From Gudongella sp051744365 (lineage in GTDB: Bacteria; Bacillota; Clostridia; Tissierellales; Tissierellaceae), in assembly GCA_051744365.1 (NCBI GenBank), contig JBNJCX010000004.1, positions 1 through 64,000 on the forward strand: a stretch of DNA of 64,000 nucleotides, given 5' to 3'. The notes under the pieces are model-generated. The model ran no database searches and had not been told where the DNA came from. It saw only the letters and a program-made list of their open reading frames with translations. Every line of letters begins with the position of its first letter. Position 1 is the stretch's first letter. Made by a program: the position numbers and the translations under genes. Shown here piece after piece: positions 25,398 through 33,638 of the stretch.

Positions 25398-26240
25398 ATG
25401 AGGAAATTAAAAACGGAAGATCTTATTCCTATAATTAACAAACTTTGTAAAAAAGCTTGTTATGAATTAGAAGTTGAATTTGTTGACAAACTGAAAGATT
25501 CCTTTGAGGAGGAAGAATCAAAATTAGGTAAGGAAGTACTTGATGAATTAATTCAGAATGCTGAATACGCCAAGGAAAATCAGGTAGCTTGTTGTCAGGA
25601 TACAGGAGTTACAGTTGTACATATGGAAATAGGTCAGGAAGTAGTCTGGGAAGGAATGTATCTAAATGATGCTGTAAATGAGGGAGTAAGACAAGGATAT
25701 GGAGAGGGTTATCTAAGAAAATCTGTTGTCGGGGATCCTCTTATTAGAGAAAACACGGGTGATAATACTCCTGCAGTCATTAGAACGGATATCGTTGAAG
25801 GTGACAAGGTAAAAATTGTTGTCATGCCCAAGGGAGCTGGCAGTGAAAACATGAGTAGATATAAAATGTTAACACCAGCCGATGGTTCGGAAGGTGTTAA
25901 GAACTTTGTATTGGAAACAATAAGACTAGCAGGCGGTAAAGCATGTCCTCCGCTGATTGTTGGAGTAGGAATAGGCGGAACAATGGATCATGCTACCTGG
26001 ATATCAAAAAAGGCACTTCAGAGACCTTTGGGTGAAGCAAACAAGGCAGAACACTTAAAGAAACTAGAGCTGGAACTTCTGGAGGAGATTAACAAAACCG
26101 GTATTGGGCCATTGGGACTAGGTGGTACGGTAACTGCTCTAGATGTAAATATTGAAGCTTTTCCATGCCATATTGCAAGCTTGCCTGTCTCAGTGAATAT
26201 ACAATGCCATGCCAGCAGACATGCAGTAGAAACCATATAA
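25398..26240 (+). CDS. Fe-S fumarate hydratase / tartrate dehydratase, alpha subunit
   Basis: A 280-residue alpha subunit of a class I (4Fe-4S) fumarase-type hydratase. The three cluster cysteines are in VACCQDTGV (~62), GGKACPPLIVGVGIGGT (~182) and VNIQCHASRH (~270). It adds or removes water at a C4 diacid, classically fumarate to L-malate, with the beta subunit encoded next. TTGAGGGGG precedes the ATG. It is the first gene behind the sigma-54 promoter. A second alpha/beta pair lies later in the same operon, so the two probably differ in substrate or stereochemistry. Which of the two is fumarase cannot be settled by eye. Confidence 0.9.
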   Translation: MRKLKTEDLIPIINKLCKKACYELEVEFVDKLKDSFEEEESKLGKEVLDELIQNAEYAKENQVACCQDTGVTVVHMEIGQEVVWEGMYLNDAVNEGVRQGYGEGYLRKSVVGDPLIRENTGDNTPAVIRTDIVEGDKVKIVVMPKGAGSENMSRYKMLTPADGSEGVKNFVLETIRLAGGKACPPLIVGVGIGGTMDHATWISKKALQRPLGEANKAEHLKKLELELLEEINKTGIGPLGLGGTVTALDVNIEAFPCHIASLPVSVNIQCHASRHAVETI

Positions 26241-26264
26241 GTGAGGAATGAAGGAGGGATAAAT

Positions 26265-26810
26265 ATGAAAGTAAAACTTCCATTGACAAAGGAGTTTATA
26301 GAAAAACTCAACATAGGAGATGTTTTAGAACTTACAGGATACATATATACCGCAAGAGATGCTGCACATAAGAGGATGGTTGAAGCCATTGAACGAGGGG
26401 ACAAACCACCGATTGAGCTTGAAAATCAGACTATATTTTATGCAGGACCATGTCCGGCTCCGCCAGGTAAACCAATTGGGTCGATAGGACCAACTACCAG
26501 TGTTAGAATGGATCCCTATGTAGAGACATTATTAAAAGAGGGACTTATTGCCATGATTGGAAAGGGAGATAGATCTGATTATATCCCACCGTTAATGAAT
26601 AAATACAAGGCAGTATACCTGCTGGGAATAGGTGGTGCTGCAGCAATTATGGCCAGAAAAGTCAAGGAAGCTACAGAAATAGCATATAAAGACTTAGGTC
26701 CAGAATCCATCAAAGAACTATATGTAGAAGATTTGAAAGTCATAGTAGGTATTGATACAAAAGGTCGTATTCTTCATGAAGAAGGTATTGCAAAATACAA
26801 AAAGAATTAA
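26265..26810 (+). CDS. Fe-S fumarate hydratase / tartrate dehydratase, beta subunit
   Basis: The beta subunit, ~181 residues from the ATG at 26265, which sits behind AAGGAGGG; an upstream in-frame GTG at 26241 overlaps that ribosome site and is unlikely. Conserved parts are TGYIYTARDAAHKRM, IFYAGPCPAPPGKPIGSIGP with TTSVRMDPY after it, and IGKGDRSD. It supplies substrate-binding residues to the Fe-S alpha subunit and corresponds to the C-terminal domain of single-chain class I fumarases. Confidence 0.92.
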   Translation: MKVKLPLTKEFIEKLNIGDVLELTGYIYTARDAAHKRMVEAIERGDKPPIELENQTIFYAGPCPAPPGKPIGSIGPTTSVRMDPYVETLLKEGLIAMIGKGDRSDYIPPLMNKYKAVYLLGIGGAAAIMARKVKEATEIAYKDLGPESIKELYVEDLKVIVGIDTKGRILHEEGIAKYKKN

Positions 26811-26996
26811 CCTGCATTAAGGGGATTCAACAGATGACATTTTCACTTGACCAATTTAAATTTATGTGTAAAAATATTATATATTACAATAGTCGAAATT
26901 ATAAAAAAACAATCAGACTAAGCAGGATTATAGTATATATATGTATTGGCAATAGCAATTTTACTTACATCACGCAGAATAATAGGGGGTCTAGCT

Positions 26997-28280
26997 ATGC
27001 ATGCAATTGAAAAGATACTGGCCCGTGCTTCGGGAAATGACAAGGTATCTGCAGGAGAGATTATAAAAGCGAAGGTTGATTTTGCAGAAATTAACGATCT
27101 ATACTTGCAAACTATTTACTCATTTTATGAAATGGGTGGGAAGAAAGTATGGGATAGAGATAAATTGTGTTTTGTGTTTGACCACTATGCCCCAACGCCT
27201 ACAATAAAAGCTGCCCAAAATCATAAGGAAATGAGAGAATTTGTTAAGCAGCAATCCATAACACATCATTTTGACATTGACGCAGGGGTTTGTCATCAGG
27301 TTATGCCTGAGGCTGGGCTTGTTTGGCCTGGTATGGTTCTGGTAGCTACAGATTCCCACACAACCACCCATGGTGCATTTGGTGCTTTTGGAACAGGTGT
27401 GGGTGCTACAGATATGGCAACCATAATGATTTCTGGAGAGATATGGTTCAGAGTTCCAGAGATCATTAAAATAGAGATTAACGGTAAAACCCAAGAAGGT
27501 GTAATGGCAAAGGATGTCATACTACATATTTTAGGAAATTTAGGCGCAGACAGAGCAGTATATAAGGCAATAGAGTATTCTGGTACGTATATTGATGATT
27601 TAGGTGTTGCTGAAAGAATGGTTATCTGCAATATGTCTGTAGAGATGGGTGCAAAAACTGCATACATAAAGCCAAATCAAATAGTACTGGATTACATTCA
27701 CAGTAGAACGGATAGAGAATTTGATTTGTTGGAAACGGATTCTGATTTTGAGTTTGCTGAGAGCTACAGTTTTGATATAAATGACTTAGGGCCACAGGTT
27801 GCCATGCCGAATAGCGTTGACAATGTGGCTTCGATGGAGGGTGTGCCAAAAGTGAAGGTAGATCAAACATTTATTGGAACTTGTACCGGTGGGCGTATAG
27901 AGGATATTGCAGCAGCAGTTGAAATCCTAAAAGGCAAAAAAATAAACAGTACTACACGCTTGATCATTATTCCAGCTTCCAAGGAAGTCTTTTTAAAAGC
28001 AACACAACTTGGATATGTTGAAGAACTAATAAAGGCTGGTGCCACTTTTTCCACTCCCGGCTGTGGACCTTGTCTAGGTGCGCATGAAGGCGTTTTAGCT
28101 CCAGGAGAAGTTTGTGTAACTGCTTCCAATCGTAATTTTCCGGGTAGAATGGGCAGTACTGATGCATCTATTTATATAGCATCACCAGCGACAGTCGCTG
28201 CTACTGCCTTAACGGGTGAGTTAGTCGATCCAAGACAAGTGACAAAGGAGGCTAATGACGATGAAACAAATATCAGGTAA
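26997..28280 (+). CDS. LeuC-like aconitase-family hydro-lyase, large subunit
   Basis: A 427-residue large subunit of the isopropylmalate isomerase / homoaconitase type. The cluster cysteines are in FIGTCTGGRIED and TPGCGPCLGAHEG, and it has VATDSHTTTHGAFGAFGTG and PGRMGS. The ATG at 26997 follows AGGGGG; the upstream ATG at 26946 adds unrelated hydrophobic residues. No other leucine genes are present. In this operon a role as maleate or citraconate hydratase, or another 2-methylmalate-type hydro-lyase, is more plausible than leucine synthesis. That is inference from neighbours. Leucine-type activity is not excluded. Confidence 0.88.
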   Translation: MHAIEKILARASGNDKVSAGEIIKAKVDFAEINDLYLQTIYSFYEMGGKKVWDRDKLCFVFDHYAPTPTIKAAQNHKEMREFVKQQSITHHFDIDAGVCHQVMPEAGLVWPGMVLVATDSHTTTHGAFGAFGTGVGATDMATIMISGEIWFRVPEIIKIEINGKTQEGVMAKDVILHILGNLGADRAVYKAIEYSGTYIDDLGVAERMVICNMSVEMGAKTAYIKPNQIVLDYIHSRTDREFDLLETDSDFEFAESYSFDINDLGPQVAMPNSVDNVASMEGVPKVKVDQTFIGTCTGGRIEDIAAAVEILKGKKINSTTRLIIIPASKEVFLKATQLGYVEELIKAGATFSTPGCGPCLGAHEGVLAPGEVCVTASNRNFPGRMGSTDASIYIASPATVAATALTGELVDPRQVTKEANDDETNIR

Positions 28281-28764
28281 AGCCTTTGTTTATGGAAAAA
28301 ATATCGACACTGATCAAATATATCCAGGTAGATATTTAGACTTGGTAGACCCTAAGGAGATTGCTGGGCATTGTATGGAAGGTGCTGATGAATCATTGGT
28401 TAACAAAATAAATTCTGGTGATATTATCGTGGCAGGAACAAACTTTGGATGTGGATCTAGTCGTGAGCATGCCGTTATAACTTTGATTCATGCAAAGGTA
28501 GGAGCAGTAGTTGCGGAATCCTTTGGGAGAATATTTTATCGAAATGCAATAAATCTAGGGCTTCCTGTATTGGTATGCCCAGGAATCACAGAGAAAGTCG
28601 ATACAGGTGATGAATTGAGTGTCGATTTTATTGAAGGTTTTGTAGAAAACAAGACAAATAACAATATAATGCAAGGCGAGAGTTTCTCTGATTATATTAT
28701 GGAAATAATTGAAAGCGGCGGCATTAAGCCACTTTTTAAAAAAATATATGGGAACAATGATTAA
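28255..28764 (+). CDS. LeuD-like aconitase-family hydro-lyase, small subunit
   Basis: A 169-residue small (swivel) subunit. FVYGKNIDTDQIYPGRYL near the start and GTNFGCGSSREHAVITL at ~60-76 are diagnostic, and FGRIFYRNAINLGLPVL follows. It pairs with the large subunit to complete an aconitase-like active site. The ATG at 28255 lies inside the last codons of the large-subunit gene behind AAAGGAGG, so the two are translationally coupled. A second in-frame ATG at 28261 is possible. A 227-base stretch without a gene follows before the transporter genes. Confidence 0.9.
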   Translation: MTMKQISGKAFVYGKNIDTDQIYPGRYLDLVDPKEIAGHCMEGADESLVNKINSGDIIVAGTNFGCGSSREHAVITLIHAKVGAVVAESFGRIFYRNAINLGLPVLVCPGITEKVDTGDELSVDFIEGFVENKTNNNIMQGESFSDYIMEIIESGGIKPLFKKIYGNND

Positions 28765-28991
28765 TAACTTAAAATGCTCGTCCTCGGTTAAATCACAATA
28801 GTTATATTGTTGATAGAGCAGAATATGAAGTGTTCAAATGGTCGTAAATAAATCTAATGATATTATTATGGCTATAAAAAGAAACTACCGAGGAATTGAC
28901 ATATTATAATCGACTTGATTTAAAGGGGGGGATTCATTTAACGTATGTGACAAGTAATTATAGACCTTGAAAAATAAGAGGAGGGTTAAAA

Positions 28992-30038
28992 GTGAAATTT
29001 AATAAGACAAGTTTGCTTGTAAGTTTACTACTTATTCTTGTATTGGCTCTTAATTTAACAGGATGTACATCAGAACCTGCTGAGGAACCACAAGAACCTG
29101 CTGAGGAACCACAAGAAGCTGAGGAGACACCACAAGAAGAAGCTGCGGAGGAATATCCCACAAAACCTATTAATTATATACTTCCATTCGATCCCGGTGG
29201 AGAATCTGATATTACAGCAAGAATCCAACAGCAGCCTTTAGAGGATGTTTTGGGAACTAGCGTGATTGTTCAGTACAAGCCCGGAGGCGGAGGTGCCCTT
29301 GGATGGCAAGAACTAGTAACTAACACAGATCCTGATGGCTACAATATAATGGGATCAAATTTACCTCATATTATTCTTCAACCTCTAGTTAGAGACGATG
29401 CAGGATACGAGACAGATGAATTGGTTCCAATTTACTATTTCCAAGCTACATCTAATATACTGGCTGTAAGTAAGGATAGTGATATTGATTCTGTTGATGA
29501 ATTTGTTGAGTATGCAAAAGCTAATCCTGGAGCGGTTACGTTGGCAGGAAGTGGTAGTTACAGTGCAAACCACCTTGGAGTATTGGTATTCAATGAAGTT
29601 GCAGGAATTGATACAACATACATACCAGAGACAGGATCTGGTGGAGCAATTCCTCAATTGCTAGGTGGACATGTAACAGGTTTGATGACGTATACAACTA
29701 TGGGAATCAACCATAGCGAAGATTTGAAGGTTCTAGCTGTAGCGGCTGAAGAAAGAAATCCATCTTTACCTGATGTTCCTACATTTAAAGAATTAGGCTA
29801 TGATTATGTGGAAGGCGCTTATAGAGGAGTTTCTGGTCCTCCAGGATTGCCTCAAGAGGTAATAGATACATTAGCAGCTGCATTTGCAGAAATCAACGCA
29901 GACCCTGACTATCTTGAAAGAATGGCTGAGATGGGGTTTGAAATACTTGACTTTGGACCTGAGGAATCTAGACAACTTATTGCTGAGAGACAAGTGTACT
30001 ATGAAAACATGTTAAGAGACTTAGAATTAATAGACTAA
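28992..30038 (+). CDS. tctC: Tripartite tricarboxylate transporter binding lipoprotein (TctC/Bug)
   Basis: A 348-residue periplasmic-type binding protein of the TctC/Bug family, here a lipoprotein with lipobox LTGCT. A low-complexity linker (EPAEEPQEPAEEPQ, encoded by a 21-base tandem repeat) separates the anchor from the domain. INYILPFDPGGESDITAR, VQYKPGGGGALGWQEL and VPTFKELGYDYVEG are typical. It captures carboxylates such as citrate or related diacids. The GTG start lies behind GAGGAGG. A perfect hairpin follows the stop. Confidence 0.93.
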   Translation: MKFNKTSLLVSLLLILVLALNLTGCTSEPAEEPQEPAEEPQEAEETPQEEAAEEYPTKPINYILPFDPGGESDITARIQQQPLEDVLGTSVIVQYKPGGGGALGWQELVTNTDPDGYNIMGSNLPHIILQPLVRDDAGYETDELVPIYYFQATSNILAVSKDSDIDSVDEFVEYAKANPGAVTLAGSGSYSANHLGVLVFNEVAGIDTTYIPETGSGGAIPQLLGGHVTGLMTYTTMGINHSEDLKVLAVAAEERNPSLPDVPTFKELGYDYVEGAYRGVSGPPGLPQEVIDTLAAAFAEINADPDYLERMAEMGFEILDFGPEESRQLIAERQVYYENMLRDLELID

Positions 30039-30040
30039 TT

Positions 30041-30077
30041 TTATATAACACCCACTCACGCGAGTGGGTGTTATAAA
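30041..30077 (+). terminator. Hairpin between tctC and tctA (attenuator or 3' stabiliser)
   Basis: Stem AACACCCACTC/GAGTGGGTGTT with an ACGC loop, extended by TTAT/ATAA. No T-tract follows, so it probably stabilises the binding-protein mRNA or partly attenuates transcription rather than ending it. Confidence 0.7.
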
Positions 30078-30099
30078 ATCAACTTGTGGGGGGGATATA

Positions 30100-31617
30100 G
30101 TGGGTAATTTTATAGATGCATTTATTTTAATTTTAGATATTAAACTTATGCTTTTTATGTTAGTAGGAACAGTAGGCGGTATGATTGCTGGAGCATTACC
30201 AGGATTTTCAGCTACAATGGCAGTTGCCTTGATGGTACCATTTACATTTACCATGAGTCCAGTTGCAGGTTTGGCAACCCTTGGAGCTATATATACGGGT
30301 GCAATTTTCGGAGGATGTTTTTCAGCAATTCTGGTTAATACACCTGGTACACCTTCTTCCATTGCAACAACATTTGATGGTTATCCCATGACAAAACTAG
30401 GTAGAGGTGAAGAGGCTCTTCACACAGCAACATTTGCTTCATGGGGTGGAGGAGTTATCGGGGTTTTAACACTAATGTTTTTATCAATTCCTTTAGCAAA
30501 AGTGGCACTAAAGTTTGGACCTCCAGAATATTTTTGGGTTAGTATTTTCGGATTGACAATTATCGCCAGTTTAGCTTCAAAATCATTAATGAAGGGAATT
30601 GCAGGCGGGATTTTTGGTCTTCTCGTAAGTATGATAGGTGTTGCACCTATTGGCGGAGATGTTAGATTCACTATGGGCATATCTACATTCCAAGGAGGAG
30701 TAGAAATTTTGTCAGTACTTATAGGGTTTTTCTGTATTCCTGAAATGTTAAGGATAGCCGGAGAACTCAACAAGGATAAACTTGTAGCTGTTGATCTTAA
30801 GCATCAAACCAATGTATTAAAAACGGCATTTTTAAATAACTTTCGAAAGCCCGTTAATTTCATCAAATCTTCGATTATTGGCTCCTTCATTGGTGTTCTT
30901 CCAGGAGCTGGAGGAAACATAGCAAATTTAGTAGCTTATAATGAAGCACAGAGATCATCTGATGACCCGGATAGCTTTGGAAAGGGAAATCCAGCTGGTG
31001 TTGTGGCAACAGAATCCTCAAATAATGCCACAGTAGGATCTTCCATGGTTCCGCTTTTAACATTGGGTATACCGGGTTCTCCGGCAGCAGCAGTTTTGTA
31101 TGGAGCATTAATGATTCAAGGACTGAAGCCAGGACCTCAGCTGTTTACAACTAATGCCGACGTATCCTATGGATTTATGATGGCTTTGCTGGTTGCACAA
31201 TTTATGATTCTTGTACTCGGTTTAGTGGCTGGAAAATCTGTGTATAAGGCTGTTACCAAGATTCCTGAGAGGATACTTGTACCGTCAGTAATACTTCTTA
31301 CAGTTCTGGGTTCATATGCCATCAGAAACAATGTAATGGATGTAATCGTTATGTTTGTAAGTGGTCTGATTGCATATACTCTAAAAGAGTTCGGCTTCCA
31401 TCCTGGACCGATAGTACTTGGCTTAATACTAGGACCTATAGCTGAAAAAGGGTTTGTTCAAGGATACTTAATGGGACAAGCATCCGGACAAAATTTAATG
31501 ATATTTTTCACTAGACCAATATCCATAGTTTTAATCATAATCACAATTCTATCTGCTGCTTGGCCTTTATTTAGAATGTTAAGAGAGAATAAAAGGAAAG
31601 GAGTTGTGAACAGATAA
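30100..31617 (+). CDS. tctA: Tripartite tricarboxylate transporter large permease (TctA)
   Basis: A 505-residue integral membrane protein with about eleven to twelve hydrophobic segments. TctA hallmarks are present: GALPGFSATMAVALMVPFTF, TPGTPSSIATTFDGYPM, GVLPGAGGNIANLVAYNEAQ and LTLGIPGSPAAAVLYGALMI. It forms the ion-coupled channel of the tripartite tricarboxylate transporter. The GTG at 30100 follows TGGGGGGG. An ATG-like extension from 30064 would run through the hairpin and is less likely. Its stop overlaps the tctB start by one base. The order tctC-tctA-tctB differs from the classical tctCBA. Confidence 0.95.
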   Translation: MGNFIDAFILILDIKLMLFMLVGTVGGMIAGALPGFSATMAVALMVPFTFTMSPVAGLATLGAIYTGAIFGGCFSAILVNTPGTPSSIATTFDGYPMTKLGRGEEALHTATFASWGGGVIGVLTLMFLSIPLAKVALKFGPPEYFWVSIFGLTIIASLASKSLMKGIAGGIFGLLVSMIGVAPIGGDVRFTMGISTFQGGVEILSVLIGFFCIPEMLRIAGELNKDKLVAVDLKHQTNVLKTAFLNNFRKPVNFIKSSIIGSFIGVLPGAGGNIANLVAYNEAQRSSDDPDSFGKGNPAGVVATESSNNATVGSSMVPLLTLGIPGSPAAAVLYGALMIQGLKPGPQLFTTNADVSYGFMMALLVAQFMILVLGLVAGKSVYKAVTKIPERILVPSVILLTVLGSYAIRNNVMDVIVMFVSGLIAYTLKEFGFHPGPIVLGLILGPIAEKGFVQGYLMGQASGQNLMIFFTRPISIVLIIITILSAAWPLFRMLRENKRKGVVNR

Positions 31618-32057
31618 TGAAAAGAAATACTGACTTATATGGCGGATTATTCATGATTCTAGTTTCATTACTTTTCTTATCAAAAATAAGCAAACTTAAT
31701 GAGTACTCAAGATTATTTCCTCAAGCTATAATTTTTCTGCTTATTGCATCGGGGATAGGATTGATTATCAAATCAATAAGAAAACCTACCCGCACTGTAC
31801 TATTTACTTTAGATGATAGAATAAGTGCTTTCCTGGTAGCAGCGATAACATTGGCATGGGTACTTTTATTTAAACACATAGGTTTTGTGGTTACTGGGAT
31901 GGTGGCATTGACTGCATTATTAATCGTATTAAATGATAAGAAGAATCCTAAAGAGTTTTTTAAATCCTTTTTTATTGCTGGCTGCTTAATTGCAGGCTTA
32001 TATCTCTTATTCTCCAGAGTGCTTTATGTACCATTTCCAAGAGGTTTGTTCTTTTAA
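31617..32057 (+). CDS. tctB: Tripartite tricarboxylate transporter small permease (TctB)
   Basis: A 146-residue protein with four hydrophobic segments at about 10-27, 35-53, 73-105 (possibly a hairpin) and 117-137. It starts in the TAATG overlap with tctA. The N-terminus NTDLYGGLFMILVSLLFL and the internal FPQAIIFLLIASGIGLI fit TctB. It is the small membrane subunit of the transporter. Sequence conservation in this family is low, so the assignment rests mainly on position, size and topology. Confidence 0.88.
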   Translation: MKRNTDLYGGLFMILVSLLFLSKISKLNEYSRLFPQAIIFLLIASGIGLIIKSIRKPTRTVLFTLDDRISAFLVAAITLAWVLLFKHIGFVVTGMVALTALLIVLNDKKNPKEFFKSFFIAGCLIAGLYLLFSRVLYVPFPRGLFF

Positions 32058-32087
32058 AAGAGAAGATTTAATGAGGAGGATGAGAAT

Positions 32088-32987
32088 ATGAACAGTGTAA
32101 ATGAGTTGACCGAACTAACTGATATTGTATCCAAATTTACAGTATTAGTAGGCAAGAAACTGCCTGATGATGTAACGGCAAAGCTTAAGGAATTGCGCGA
32201 AGAAGAAACTGTCCCGATGGCACAGATGATTTATGAGACCATGCAAAAGAATCAGGACATGGCTTACAATTTGAATCGACCATCATGTCAAGACACAGGT
32301 GTAATTCAAATGTTTATAAGAGCAGGATCAAAATTCCCATATATAGATGATTTGAGTACTGTTTTGAAAGATGCTGTAGCAAAGGCAACAAAAGAAGGAC
32401 CTCTAAGACATAATGCAGTAGAGACTTTCGATGAGTTTAACACGGGAACAAATACTGGTACAGACGCTCCGTGGTTGTACTGGGATCTAATTCCAAATAG
32501 TGACAAGCTCGAATTGGACGTCTATATGGCAGGTGGGGGATGCTCACTTCCAGGTCAGGGAAAGACACTGATGCCAGGAGAAGGCTATGAAGGTGTTGTG
32601 AAATTTGTGCTCGATGTTATGACCTCATACGGTTTGAATGCATGTCCCCCGTTATTGGTTGGAATAGGAATAGGCACGACAATAGATTCTGCTGCATACA
32701 TGTCCAAAAGGGCACTTATGCGTACTGTTGGAAGCCATAACCAAAATCCAAAAGCTGCTGAACTTGAAGAACAAATGGTCGCAGCAATTGATTCAATTGG
32801 ACTTGGGCCTCAAGGATTGAGAGGATCAAAATCAGTAATGGGAGTCAATATTGAGAATTCTGCAAGGCATCCATCCGTGATTTCAGTAGCTGTCAATGTT
32901 GGCTGTTGGTCTCACCGTAGAGGAACAATAAGAATTAATAGCGACTTGACATATGAGATGCTGACACATAAGGAGGAGACACTATGA
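32088..32987 (+). CDS. ttdA: Fe-S tartrate dehydratase / fumarase, alpha subunit (second copy)
   Basis: A second alpha subunit, 299 residues, with cluster cysteines in NRPSCQDTGVIQMFIRAG (~66), LNACPPLLVGIGIGTTID (~184) and VNVGCWSHRRGTIRI (~275). It differs markedly from the copy at 25398 (for example TDAPWLYWDLIP and AGGGCSLPGQGKTLMPGEG), more like L(+)-tartrate dehydratase TtdA. GAGGAGGATGAGAAT precedes the ATG. It overlaps its beta subunit by four bases. L-tartrate dehydratase makes oxaloacetate, and fumarase makes malate. The symbol is a family-level guess. Confidence 0.88.
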   Translation: MNSVNELTELTDIVSKFTVLVGKKLPDDVTAKLKELREEETVPMAQMIYETMQKNQDMAYNLNRPSCQDTGVIQMFIRAGSKFPYIDDLSTVLKDAVAKATKEGPLRHNAVETFDEFNTGTNTGTDAPWLYWDLIPNSDKLELDVYMAGGGCSLPGQGKTLMPGEGYEGVVKFVLDVMTSYGLNACPPLLVGIGIGTTIDSAAYMSKRALMRTVGSHNQNPKAAELEEQMVAAIDSIGLGPQGLRGSKSVMGVNIENSARHPSVISVAVNVGCWSHRRGTIRINSDLTYEMLTHKEETL

Positions 32988-33598
32988 AAAAAATATTAAA
33001 AACTCCAATTACGTCAGAGGACTTAAAAGATATAAAAATAGGCGATGTTATATATCTTGATGGTCATATTGTAACTTGTAGAGATGTAGCCCATCGTAGA
33101 CTGATTGAATATGGGCGAGAACTGCCAGTTGACTTGAATGGAGGAGCGATTTTCCACGCAGGTCCAATTGTTAGAAAAGTAGAGGGTCAGGAAGATAAGT
33201 ACGAAATGGTATCGGTAGGACCAACTACCAGTATGCGTATGGAAAAGTTTGAGAAAGAATTTATTGAAAAGACAGGTGTCAAGATTATCGTAGGAAAAGG
33301 TGGAATGGGTTCAAACACAGAAGCTGGATGCCGAGAGAATAAAGCAATTCATTGCGTTTTCCCTGCCGGTTGTGCAGTTATTGCTGCTGAAACTGTAGAA
33401 GAAATCGAAGATGCCCATTGGATGGATCTTGGTATGCCAGAAACACTCTGGGTCTGCAGAGTAAAGGAATTTGGACCACTGATTGTTTCCATAGATTCTG
33501 ATGGCAACAATCTATTCGAACAGAACAAGATAACCTACAACGAAAGAAAAGAAGAAGCGCTAAAGGATCTTTATTCCAAGGTTAAATTTATCAAATAG
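32984..33598 (+). CDS. ttdB: Fe-S tartrate dehydratase / fumarase, beta subunit (second copy)
   Basis: A 204-residue beta subunit. DGHIVTCRDVAHRRLIEYG, AIFHAGPIVRK, SVGPTTSMRMEKFEKEFIEK and VGKGGMGS are conserved, followed by CVFPAGCAVIAAE and EDAHWMDLGMPETLWVC, which are features of the TtdB/fumarase beta family. The ATG overlaps the alpha stop (ATGA), so production is coupled. The product forms an alpha2-beta2-type Fe-S dehydratase with the preceding subunit. Confidence 0.9.
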   Translation: MKKILKTPITSEDLKDIKIGDVIYLDGHIVTCRDVAHRRLIEYGRELPVDLNGGAIFHAGPIVRKVEGQEDKYEMVSVGPTTSMRMEKFEKEFIEKTGVKIIVGKGGMGSNTEAGCRENKAIHCVFPAGCAVIAAETVEEIEDAHWMDLGMPETLWVCRVKEFGPLIVSIDSDGNNLFEQNKITYNERKEEALKDLYSKVKFIK

Positions 33599-33638
33599 AG
33601 CGTTTGATTAGATAATATAGATATTTGGGGGTTAGATT

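Noticed and set aside
26945..26965. TTGGCAATAGCAATTTT as a second sigma-54 promoter
   Set aside because: The -12 TTGC element is absent at the required spacing, and the site lies inside the operon.
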